Below are positions 9,418 through 19,477 of a stretch of DNA of 64,000 nt, piece after piece (position 1 is the stretch's first letter; each line of letters starts with the position of its first letter). The DNA comes from Bedellia somnulentella (Eukaryota > Arthropoda > Insecta > Lepidoptera > Bedelliidae), in contig OY755186.1 in assembly GCA_963576735.1 (NCBI GenBank), positions 12,387,970 to 12,451,969 on the forward strand, written 5' to 3'. The position numbers and the translations under genes were made by a program. The notes under the pieces are model-generated. The model was not told the origin of the DNA and ran no database searches. It saw nothing but the letters and a program-made list of their open reading frames with translations.

Positions 9418-10970
9418 GGGGAATGCTCCGCAGTTACACCACGCTGTTCACCCAGTGTAACTGCGGAGCATTTTTTTTCTTCGTAGTTACACCGACGTCT
9501 TTTTGACATGAATTTAACAGCTCTACAGATAATATATATGATCATAGACGAAACATGTCGTGGACTCAATACCGTATTTGGACTTGCGAAATTTTCGCGT
9601 GTTCAAAATCATCAAGAGGTAAAAACACTTAGATTATTTTTGCAAAATGTTGCTCATTTTAAACAAAATTCTTATTACTCGGCAAGTACTAGGAGTTCAT
9701 AGGTTCATTTGAAATATCTCTAATGCAGGATTGATTTTGTATGCATATCTCAGATTTTCAATATTCATTGGACTGAGACACAAATTAAACATTATAAGTA
9801 GTTTTTTTATTTACTTTATTTACAATCTGCACTTACTTTATTTGTTTACACGAGTTAACTGTCTTGTATTTTTATTTCTCATTTGAAAACAATGGTTTAA
9901 GATAAAATACGCAGACACATATAACAATGTCACTGTTACCAATATATATATAAAAAAATAACAAAATAGAACCGACTTCACATTTAGGAAGGGTCGATAA
10001 ATAAAATTAAAGTTCAATTTTGCCTATCACGTGAATACACTGTCCAAGCAAAACGTGGGTACCTGCCCTGGACACTAGATGGCGCTGTCATGTGATGTTC
10101 AGAAGTATTGGTACCTCTGCCAACACCTTCGGCGTGAACGTTTATGTATGTTTATGTTCAATTTAGCAAAATAAGAAAAATTAAAATGATTAAATGGAAC
10201 GAAGCGTATCGCAGCGAAGCGTTTAATCCTGACATTTGCATTCCGTACGAACTCCTGAACTGTTCCTCCTTGGCCGTTCAAGTGATGGTGAGTCAAAAAT
10301 TACACAATGGCCAGGAGCCTTCAGACGATAATCATGATCATATATCAGAGTTAGTTACTCGATTTTAATCATTGTAAAATATATTGCTGTGAACAAATTA
10401 CTCACTTCGCTTCTTTTATGAGACTTTCAAGCGATGATAAAAAAGGTGTTTTTAATTTTATCTTCGCTTAAATTTTTAAGTTTGTAAGCATAGTAGTTTC
10501 GTCTGTGCATTGATTCTGATGCAGTCAGTCAGTTTGGCCTTTTATATATAGTTGTATATGTTATATGATATATGTTACACTCAGATTGTATGTAAATATA
10601 TATACCTATAATGAAAAACTACTTGTAATGTTTAATTTGTAGTCCTTGGAATACGTATTTTATGAGTTCTCAGTCCAATGAATATTGAAAATCTGAGATA
10701 TGTATACAAAATAAATCCTGCGTTAGGGATATTTCTAATGAATCTATGAACTCCTAGTACTTGCCGAGTAATAAGAATTTTGTATAAAATGAGCAACATT
10801 TTGCAAAAATAATCTAAGTGTTTTTACCTCTTGATGATTTTGAACACGCGAAAATTTCGCAAGTCCAAATACGGTTTTGAGTCCACGATATGTTTCGTCT
10901 ATCATAATATGTCTGCAGAGCTGTTAAATTAATGTCAAAAAGACGTTGGTGTAACTACGGAGCATTCCCC
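9418..10970. mobile_element. Foldback DNA element with ~300-bp terminal inverted repeats
   Basis: Terminal GGGGAATGCTCCG pairs with CGGAGCATTCCCC at 10958-10970. Long arms pair 9484-9780 with 10667-10960 at high identity. The left end carries an extra hairpin (aatgctccgcagttacac with its inverse). The core 9790-10660 has no transposase frame and contains a SINE family B 3' part at 10045-10155. The 9-bp target duplication and long arms are the style of Mutator-like and FB foldback elements, but no transposase is present to prove it. Confidence 0.8.
10045..10155 (+). repeat. SINE family B, 3' part inside the foldback element
   Basis: Contains 'aaaacgtgggtacct', 'actagatggcgctgtca', 'ttcagaagtattggtacc' and the 'gaacgtttatg' tail. 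It lies between the two arms of the foldback element. Confidence 0.6.
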
Positions 10971-10979
10971 ATAAATCCC
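10971..10979. repeat. 9-bp target duplication of foldback element (right)
   Basis: ATAAATCCC, partner of 9409-9417. Confidence 0.8.
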
Positions 10980-11287
10980 TAGAAGGGGTAGCCAGAGCTA
11001 AGGAATTAGAAATTCCTCAGCCACTTTTGGAAATGTGAGTAGAGAAAAGATGGTAAAATAAAGGTTGTTGGTGATGGGTCTTCAATCGCATCGCCCAAAA
11101 ATCCCTTAAAAGCCTCAAAACCGTTAGTCGCCTCTTACATACACCAACCGGAAGAAATGGGGAAGAGCTATTCTAAACCGACACTACACAGAAAAAATAA
11201 AGTCTAGTTTATACACAGTAAATAAAGTCCAGTTTATTTTATTTTTGGCTATATTATTATGGCGAAGGTGCGTTATGCATTCAACGA

Positions 11288-11293
11288 TTTATT
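11288..11293 (-). terminator. Polyadenylation signal of the SMYD gene
   Basis: AATAAA on the minus strand, 17 nt after the TAA stop at 11310-11312. It gives a very short 3' UTR. Confidence 0.5.
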
Positions 11294-11309
11294 GAGTGGG
11301 TTGCTTGTA

Positions 11310-14300
11310 TTATTCCTTGATAGAAGTTTCATATGTTTTCCCGTCTGCGTGCATCCCATCCAGGGTTCGACTCATCGTCATCTTTAGCGCTCGATATTCT
11401 TCTAATGCTTTGGCACAAAGTTCTCCCTCTGGAGAATCACCAGGTTCGATAAAGAGCATCTCCAATGACCGCTTCAATATTTTCTCCGCTGTCATAAGTT
11501 CATCCTGAAAGTGATCGTAATTTAGTTTAAAGACGAAATGATGGGATGGATGTAAGTAACTTGGTGAAAGTAATATATGTATAGCAACAAAACTTTCAAA
11601 AGTTGCTGGGGAATATGTTGGGGCCCCTTTAAGGGATTCATAGCTGTAAAGATAGGGCCAATATGGATTGAGATAACAGCAAAGAGCGACCGCGAAGACA
11701 TTTAAATAAAATAGAGAATGTTGTCAAAAAAGCAGGCGTCTAAAGGGTGAAGAACAAAAGGGCATGAATGAATTATTTTAACTGCTATATATTACTAGAG
11801 TCTCGTACAAAGCGGCGATCCATAATCTAGCAGCTAGGCTAGACTATGGATCGCCGCTTTGTACGACCCTGGCATACTCTTTATACAATAATAAAATAAA
11901 CTCATATATTACCATATAAGCGGAAGCATTAATTTCTCTACTATCGAACAGTTTCTTTGCCAACTGCACTGTACCAACATGTAACTCATATAAAGTGATG
12001 GCTGAAATATGAGAACAGTACGTTAAGAACTTAATCTTCATATTGTATGAACGGAATTATAATATGCAAGAGCAGTAAAAAAGGAAATGTATCTAAATTA
12101 CCTATCTAGCGCAAACAGGGCCTGTAGTCTGAATTCTCAAGTATATATACTTTCTAATAAACGAAATAAGAAACTTTGTCTCTTCTCTACTGATCAAATC
12201 TAGCAGTCTTAATTGGATAAGATTATGTGAATAGGTTTCTCCACATAGCTCCCTGTTGGAACTTTTGTACGTGGGTCTTACTCAATCCACCCTAATTCTG
12301 TAAAAACTTTTTCAAGAACAGTCTAATTAATAAGGCATACCTGTATCTCGTGAAATGCCAGGGTTTAGTGTTTCTAAAACTTCAAGCAACTGTTTACAAA
12401 GTTCAATTTTCCGTCGAATGAGCTTTTTGGTAGGTCGCGGCTCGCGATTTATATTGTCTCTGAGTACTCCCGCCAGTCTTTGTTTGGCTTCCACCAGCAC
12501 GTAGTGGTTGGGGGCTAGTACCAACGATACGTTCTTTATGAACTCTTCCAGATCTTTTTCTTCTCTTTTATCTAGGAAATGAAAGATAGTTTCACAAGAA
12601 CCCTTATGATATCGTTTCTCGAAGTTTAAAAATGTATTACTGTCTAGCGCCGTCTTTCAATATACTATATTTTACACGCACAAATATTTTATAAACTTAC
12701 TAATATAATCCCATTTATTAAGACAGCATTCTATTTTGTATCCAACCATCTCTGGATCATATTTTTTCTGGCAGTTATTACAGCTCCATTCATCAGCTAT
12801 ACTGGTCATAAACCCAGTCTTGCACTCCGGACATTTCACCGAGCTGAGATGTGTTCCCAGCTCCGTCGGGTCGGTACAACGTTGGCACTCACATTTGAAG
12901 TATTTGCCAACCATCAAGTGTTTTTGTCGTAAATCTGTGCCCTGAAAAATATTTAATCTTAGTATCTAACCTCAGGCAAGGAAAAAAAGATATCAGGATG
13001 TTATGGAAGAAAGGAAATATCTGCCACGATAGACGGACTTGAATATTTGTAATGTCCTATATAAATTTTGCCAAGCAAGGAAAAAAAGATATCAGGATGT
13101 TATGGAAGAAAGGAAATATCTGCCACGATAGACGGACTTGAATATTTGTAATGTCCTATATAAATTTTGCCAAAATTTCGAACGCATTAAGATAGAGTCA
13201 AGAGAGTTTGGTTATGATTCGAGATAATGGATGGGATATTCTAAAACTTTGAATAATATTTCATACACAAGGCTTGATTGATCCGAAAATATCGCCAAGG
13301 AGATCAACTCTACAAAAAATAATTTCGTCCGTACCTCTTCTAACGCCTTGTAAAAATATTCGTGTCGCAATCGAAAGACGAACGAAGGTTATTAAAAATA
13401 TTTCATAAAATAATTATTATAACACCTACTAGTCAATATAAGCAATGACTACTATGGTATCGTAAGTATGCACTCCGAATCTTCGTTCCGTAAGTGCGCA
13501 AAAGAAATTGATGTTACTGAGGGTTAGATGAGACAGAGACGAAATTATCGTTGTCAGATTACAAAGTAGACCTCCTAATGATCTTTAGCCAAACTGGCAG
13601 ATTTAGTCATCGCACGGTAGGCGGCTCAGAGATTGTTTTTTTTATTGGTGAATTAAAAGAATAAGATGCCAGTATCCTATTTCTGTAAGTCAACCCGGCT
13701 CGATATAAATTTTAAGAGTGTTTTGTTTTGCAAAATTTGACGTCTTGCGAAATTCTAACCTTTAAGGCATCCGTATAATTGTAATAGATTGGTTCTCCTT
13801 TCTTAATCTCTTTGCTCGCATCCGCACATCCCAGCGCCTCTACGCTAGGCCCACGAACTTCGAAACTGTTAACATCAATGGCTCCGCAAACCTTCTGTAC
13901 TATTTCTTGGTCTTCCTCCGAGTCTAGTAATCCGAGAGCTTTTATGAACTGGAATTGGAGAAATCAGTCAGTAAGGCAGGTAAATTTAAATCAAACACGG
14001 TTCTGTAAGCATGTTTTTATAAGATAATACAACCATAAAAGTTGCTACTGAGGGTTTAGAGATGAATGGGATGCCTAGTCTAAGATTAATAAAGATATTT
14101 ACTTAAGCATACTAACATTAACGGTGTTTTGATGATAATCCCAAATATCAGTATTTCTGCGTTCCTCCAAATGAGTTTCTAGTTTGTTGAATTCCTCCCA
14201 TGCTTTTGGATCTGATTTCTTCTTTAGCAGCACACGGAGCACTATCAGCGATTCAACGTTTTGAACTAATACGAATGTACTCAGATTTTTAGTCAATTTT

Positions 14301-16025
14301 AAATTTGCGAAAAAATCACACTCGTCTTTTGTGTGCCAACCTGTAACGAATGAAAATCATTAAAGATCTTGCTCACTTATAAAAAAGTGTAGGTAACACA
14401 TAACCAAATAAATTGTCTTATAATTATAACACATCATACATCACTAACCTAAACATTGAAGACATAATATCCCAGATCCTAAAGTTCGTTATTTTAATTC
14501 TATATTTTAACTGTTAAATTGAAATACTTGCGGGTTGCAAAGGGTTTGTTATATTAGACATTTCAGTTTTATATTTTTATCTTTAAAAAACATTGCATAT
14601 TAACTTAAGTTTGCCAATGAACTTTTCAATTTCTACCGAACTGTTTTCTCCTTATTAATTTCTTCAAATGGTTTGAACAAGATTTAATCAGTAGTTTTTG
14701 AAATGAAGCACTTTTATGAAACAATTAAACTAAAGTAATAGCCGTATAGTGTCGGCTTAGAATATGCCGTGTAGTGTAGGCTTAGAATAACACTTTCAAT
14801 TTCTACCCGTGGGTGATCGTAAGAGGCGACTAAGGGTATAGGGGCTTTTTAAGTGATTTTTGGGCGATGTAGTTGGAGACCCGTCACCAAACACATAAAT
14901 TTATGATTATCATCGTTTCCCCAATCAACTTCCAAAAGTGGCTGAGGAATTTCTCATTCCTAAGCTCTGGCTACCGCGTTAAGGGATTTATAGCCGTGAG
15001 TATATGTATGTATGTATGTAATTAAACTTTATAACAAAAAAAGCTATGAAAAACAGAATTGCTCAAATCTGCTGTGAATATTTTTCGTCCTTTACCTATA
15101 TTTACTACTCCGAAGCCCTTCACCCCTTCCGGCATGGACTTAGCAATATTCAGTATTTGCAACACTAGTCATACTTACGTTTAGTATTTTCTGGACATCC
15201 ATCTCCCGGACAAACGGGGGCTAGCCCGCACTGCTTGCAACAGAGAAACTTGCTGATGAGCGACAGATGGCAGTTAAAACACACCAGTGAACTGTTGGAA
15301 GGGCCCAGTGCAAACGGAGCGTCCGTCAGCACTTTGTCTCCAGGCTTCAGATCGCGAGCCGCTACTAGGTATCTGAAAGTTGTGGGTCATGACCATACAT
15401 AGAGACATACAACATCAAGAAGCAACTGTTTTCATCATAAAATTGTTGGCCCTTAGGTAGGCTCTACCTTGAGTTTCTTGAAAAAATAACTAGCCTCCTA
15501 TCCACTAAATACCAAGGCAATTGTCCAAAAAGGGGAAATTTCATTTGATTTCTAGATTTCATCCATATCCTATACAAGTAGGGTAATACGAGATTTTTGC
15601 TAAGGATACAGTAAAGATTCTTGTAGTATCCGTTTAGAGCAGTACTAATCCAACGCTTCGCGGGTTTTTTTGAACGAAAACAACACTGGCTGACACAAAT
15701 CACACCACCATATTTTCCCCTCTCAACTTTCGAAAGTGGCTATCAAAAGTCCAATTTTTAGGATTTAAGCCTTCATATAGATGCTACTAAGTATTATTTT
15801 ACGTTCTATTATTATTATTAAAAACATTCTTACTCTTCCTAAATCTTCCTTCAAAACTTATTGAGTATATATAACCTACATATTTTCTTCGAGTAGAATA
15901 CTTTATCATTATTAGAGTTAGAAGTGTTAAAATTACAATTGTATCAGTAAGTGTATAGGTAGTGTGATAGATTACCTCCCGAGCGCATCCGACTGTTTCA
16001 CCTCATACCGCGTAAATGCATTCAT
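11310..16025 (-). CDS. SMYD-family protein (MYND zinc finger + SET), 8 exons, SET core incomplete
   Basis: Exons (minus, 5' to 3'): 16025-15976, 15372-15179, 14340-14117, 13948-13760, 12941-12701, 12571-12341, 12001-11913, 11504-11310. All junctions are GT-AG and the phases agree, giving 470 residues ending at TAA 11310. SMYD proteins are lysine methyltransferases or pseudo-enzymes. Residues 6-40 are the SET N-part (YEVKQSDALGRYLVAARDLKPG). Residues 48-89 are the MYND finger (C48, C51, C62, C65, C71, C76, H84, C89). Residues 183-219 hold NSFEV and GEPIYYNYTDALK. Residues 236-259 are the post-SET zinc cluster CECQRCTDPTELG...KCPEC, and the C-terminus is helical, TPR-like, with EPGDSPEG. The Asn-His-Ser-Cys segment expected between NSFEV and GEPI is missing, so activity is doubtful. 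It lies 3 kb downstream of lin-54 on the same strand. Least certain: the acceptor of exon 6 and the donor of exon 7. Confidence 0.82.
11811..11865. repeat. Palindromic LINE-tail fragment in a SMYD intron
   Basis: cgtacaaagcggcgatccat (11812 on) pairs with atggatcgccgctttgtacg (11846-11865) around a short centre. The sequence is the RTE-like LINE tail present twice head to head. It starts about 50 bp inside the intron after exon 7, and a further LINE-derived stretch lies at 11739-11770. Confidence 0.65.
12976..13173. repeat. 99-bp tandem duplication in a SMYD intron
   Basis: Two near-identical units, 12976-13074 and 13075-13173, in the intron between exons 4 and 5. No coding content. Confidence 0.85.
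14742..15020 (+). repeat. TATG-tailed short repeat (family A), full length
   Basis: Head gtgtagtgtaggcttagaat, conserved middle (aagaggcgactaagg, gggcgatg, ttggagacc), tail agtatatgtatgtatgtatg. Located in SMYD intron 2. Confidence 0.8.
15976..16025 (-). CDS. SMYD gene, first coding exon
   Basis: ATG at 16025-16023 encodes MNAFTRYEVKQSDALG and ends ...GGGAG|gtaatc. Joined to 15372 it reads LGRYLVAARDLKPG, the standard SMYD N-terminal strand, which supports both start and junction. It is too short to be seen as an ORF alone. Confidence 0.75.
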
Positions 16026-16279
16026 TTCAGAAATACAAAACCATGCAACACCAACCAAATTCGTCGTAGCACCGCGTACTACTAAACACAACTGTGCTAT
16101 TTAAAAACGGCCGGTGAGTATCGCTAATTTTAGAACACATGTGAGTTTCGTCCAATATATTTGGGCTCCTCAATTCCTATTCTCTTTATCGGAAGACGCA
16201 TAGTGCAAGATTAAGTTATGAGTTGAGGTAACCAAAAAAGGCTTTTTGTCTTGCTTTGCAAAGAAACAATGAATTTAGA

Positions 16280-16524
16280 TACATACATACATATACTCAC
16301 GGCTATATTGTCCTAGAAGGGGTAACCAGAGCTAAGGAATTATAAATTCCTCAGCCACTTTTGGATGTTGAGTGGGGAAAAGATGGTAAAAATAAAGGTT
16401 TTTGTTGATGGGTCTCCAACCGCATCGCCCAAAAATCCAATAAAAAGCCCCAATACCCTTAGTCGCCTCTTACGACACCCGTGGGTAGAAAGGGGTAGCG
16501 ACATTCTAAGCCGGCACTACACGG
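16280..16524 (-). repeat. TATG-tailed short repeat (family A), full length
   Basis: From the tail catacatacatatactcacgg to the head ccggcactacacgg. It lies just upstream of the SMYD start. Confidence 0.8.
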
Positions 16525-16726
16525 AATTTAGATACATGTATTATATTATATGGATAGAATATAGTAAACATAAGAAGTTGGCCGATTTAAAAATTATGAC
16601 TATTAATGAGAGTGTTTCACCTTGTATGCCAAAATGTTTCTATTAAATAAAAATGATTTATTTATTTGCAAAATCATATGCAATCGGATCAATAATAAAA
16701 AAATATTGTGTAAGTGAGCATAAAGA

Positions 16727-17222
16727 AGGGTATTTCATAAGCTCCAACCCTAAAGGGGTGAAATAGGGGTTATAAGTTTTTATGAAACTTTTTTAGTTGT
16801 AGACTAACGCCAGATATCTGAATTGAGTATTCAAGCTGAGAACGACTTAAGTATCGTTTTGTCTCATTCAGTTGTTAAGATTTCAATGCGACAGAACGAT
16901 ACTTAAGTTCTTCTCAGCTGGAATACTCAATTCAGAAATCGGGCGTTAGAAGCTTAAAAAATGTTGTATAGGTTTTCAATTACACTTTTTAATGATTTAT
17001 GTAGGCGAAAGAAAAAAAACCCTTAAGGGGTAAAATCGGGAGTTGAAATTAGTACATTAGTTAGTTTTCTGTACCTAAAAACGTAAAATTTGGTATAGGA
17101 GTTCGTTTTATGATTCAAATAATAATTGTAAAATTTATTTTAGGAATTCATCCTGTTTGGTACTTACGTCTGAAATAGAAACTAGGTCTTATGTCACACC
17201 GACGAAGTTGCGGGGGTCAATG
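16727..17222 (+). repeat. Interspersed repeat with a central ~50-bp-arm hairpin
   Basis: 16806-16949 forms a long hairpin (cgccagatatctgaattgag pairs with ctcaattcagaaatcgggcg). The flanks (ccctaaaggggtgaaatagg; gacgaagttgcgggggtcaa) resemble the ends of the repeat at 20290-22360. The 3' flank looks like a Helitron-style end, but I cannot prove it. Confidence 0.45.
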
Positions 17223-17224
17223 AG

Positions 17225-17385
17225 TAGTGACATATATACCATATCTTAAGTCCACGATATTTTTCGTATATGGTAATATATCTACATATCTGTTTTAAAT
17301 CATGTCAAAAAAGCGTTGGTGAAGCACTTAGGAAAAAAAAATGCTCCGCTGTTACACTGCGTAAACAGTGCGGTATATCGACATG
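17225..17385. repeat. Diverged end of the 9418-10970 foldback family
   Basis: Contains 'agtccacgatattttt...cgta', 'tgtcaaaaaagcgttggtg' and 'aatgctccgctgttacac', matching the right-hand arm of the foldback element in order. No partner arm is visible. Confidence 0.5.
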
Positions 17386-17389
17386 GCAT

Positions 17390-17470
17390 ACCTCTAAATC
17401 TATGAAGGAGCAATACAGCTTTTAGTTGGCTCAGAACTTTTTGGTAATACTCGTTTATTAGAATGTCTTG
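17390..17470 (-). repeat. Short RTE-like LINE RT fragment
   Basis: 'atgaaggagcaatacagctt' and 'agaactttttggtaatactc' match the copy B segment 5496-5550 (around the FIDLEK motif) with many changes. Confidence 0.5.
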
Positions 17471-17475
17471 AATCC

Positions 17476-19010
17476 TTAACATACCATACGTTTGCTCGCT
17501 GATTCTGATGTCGCCCTAACAAAAATTAGCCTAGGGGGAATTCTAGGAAACATATGTCCGAGAATTGACACTATGCTAGGTGAAAAAATGAAATTTATTT
17601 TTGATTCTTATTCCGATTTTTCACCCTAGGTACAGTCAAGCTCGTCAATCATAGGCACCTTAATTTTATAGGATCGTTATACGAATTGATTTGAGTAAGT
17701 ATCAAAGAAGATAGTCCACACAAAACGAACAACATAGAAAATGTAATAGGTAAGTATAATCCCACCAAAAACATTTTAAATGTAAAAAATGTTAGCCAAG
17801 CAAATACAATACAAAAATATAATATGTTAACTAAAAGACTTCGCAGACAAAAGGATTGATATCTGAATGGTTGCCAAGCACTGCAGATAATCCTGAAATA
17901 CAAAGTAGATACAAGTTAAATAAAAGTTTTGATTTAACTTGGCTCGTTTCCACATACGAGTTATCATGATAATCAACTTATCTGCTAGGTACATTTTAAT
18001 TTGATTTTGCGGTGAAAACTTATTTTGTCTTTGGCTTACATTTATCAATCTCATAATAAAAGTTCTTAAGTTCTTCGCACTTCGAACTTCCGCCCATATT
18101 TATAAGTTTTTATTTGGGCTTTGTAAGTTCAGGCCGATACTGTCACGAACGAGTATTAAATTTAAGTATGTTTTCCCAATTTCTTATTCTTATTTGTGTA
18201 ACATTTTGTTTATTCAAAAAGAAGAGCACCCAAAAATAAGGTTATGATTCTCTTAGATCGAAATTAATGAATGAAACGTAACGACGCAAAAGTTCATAAA
18301 TAATTTCAAAAATTGCCATTTTTTTTAAATAAACGTACAACGTTACTTATCCTTCCAATAACGTAGTAATACTATATTCAACGATTAACATTCTTTGGAG
18401 TAGTAGAACAATGCAAAACTAAAATGGTTGATAAATGTCTCCTAATTCCCTCAGGAACGAGAAGCGTCAAGGCCTGTCGAAGGAGTTACAAACGAGATCT
18501 AGGCGACATAAAGTGGATTTAACCGGTTCGAGCTAAATTGTAATATTCAAGGTCTATTTAATGGTATGGGTGTTTTATTTTGTGATTAACGTTTCATGGT
18601 TGTCTTCTATTTGACCCGAATTACATAGCACGCCTGAGCCGCGTGGACAGCCTGACAGGCGGTCACACCACATAGTATATTTTTCGATTTTTACTACTTC
18701 TACCCAAAATTGATTAAAATTTTGTATAGATGTGTGATGTGATAAATTGTAAGTGAGTATAAATTAAGATTCCTATTAGGAAGGGTACTGCTTGGGAAAA
18801 ATTCTTGGACATGCGTTTCCCATAATTTAACCTAGGGTAACCTAGGGTAAATATTTTGTTATCAGATCCATTTATCACTCTTTCAATTAATTAAATCTTT
18901 GTAACTGCCGGCTGGGTATGGTCGGTGCTATAGCGGGTCTTTAGCGACCCTTGTCGATGGCCTATCTATGGGTATTTGTTGCGTTGATCCGACAAAATAG
19001 TAAAACGACA
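17476..19010. other. Intergenic region between lin-54 and the SMYD gene
   Basis: AT-rich, no gene recognised. A tandem cctagggtaa pair is at 18832-18851. The short open frames here have no family features. Confidence 0.4.
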
Positions 19011-19213
19011 AAAATACCTTGCAAAATCTTTTTATTCTATTAAATACATTAATTTAATGTATCACAAAAAACATATTTACAATACCTAAGAATAAGTAAC
19101 TTTATAAAATCTGGCTTATGATTGACTACATTAAACTGATTTAAATTTACATAAAACTCTTAATTATATTGATAAAATATTGCAAGCTATAAACAGTCTA
19201 GTTAAATCAATTC

Positions 19214-19219
19214 TTTATT
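19214..19219 (-). terminator. lin-54: Candidate polyadenylation signal of lin-54
   Basis: AATAAA on the minus strand, about 250 nt after the TGA at 19466-19468. A second T-rich candidate lies near 19030. Confidence 0.35.
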
Positions 19220-19465
19220 ACATCAACTTTGATTAAAAAATGTTATAGGTACCCAAGTGTAAAACAAACTTTAAAACTGACGCTATGTTGTATTTGATTA
19301 CTATATATTATATTATGAAATCAAAGCCACGTGTGAATGCTACTTTTAGGCTATCCGTATCATAATCAGTATGTACATATTATCTAACTAAAATAATTTA
19401 AATTAATATCACTCTTGCATTATGGCAAATTGATCCACCTTAAAGTCCACGATATTTTCCTTTTG

Positions 19466-19477
19466 TCAAACCGTCAC
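19466..19477 (-). CDS. lin-54: lin-54 candidate last coding exon (VTV-stop)
   Basis: Acceptor ttgttccag|gtgacggtttga. The phase fits exon 21 and adds three residues before TGA, followed by a plausible 3' UTR with AATAAA. With four codons this is the least certain exon. Confidence 0.4.
   Translation of the reverse strand: MTV

Larger units (their letters stand above)
9385..11190 (-). repeat. TATG-tailed short repeat (family A), split by a foldback element
   Basis: The tail (catacatacatatactcacgg) is at 9385-9417 and the rest of the repeat, up to the cactacacag head, is at 10971-11190. The 1553-bp foldback element 9418-10970 inserted into it and duplicated ATAAATCCC. Confidence 0.75.

Noticed and set aside
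11878..12001. Longer SMYD exon 7 ending at aaaga|gtatgc
   Set aside because: The phase would put the last exon out of frame after four codons; the donor at 11912 gives the family's usual spacing to EPGDSPEG.
12600..12640. Earlier acceptor for SMYD exon 6 (gcgctag|acagt)
   Set aside because: The phase also fits, but there is no polypyrimidine tract; ttcatttcctag at 12572-12583 is a much better acceptor.
17827..18054. Possible upstream SMYD exon on the minus strand
   Set aside because: No SMYD similarity; the ATG exon at 15976-16025 already gives a complete N-terminus.
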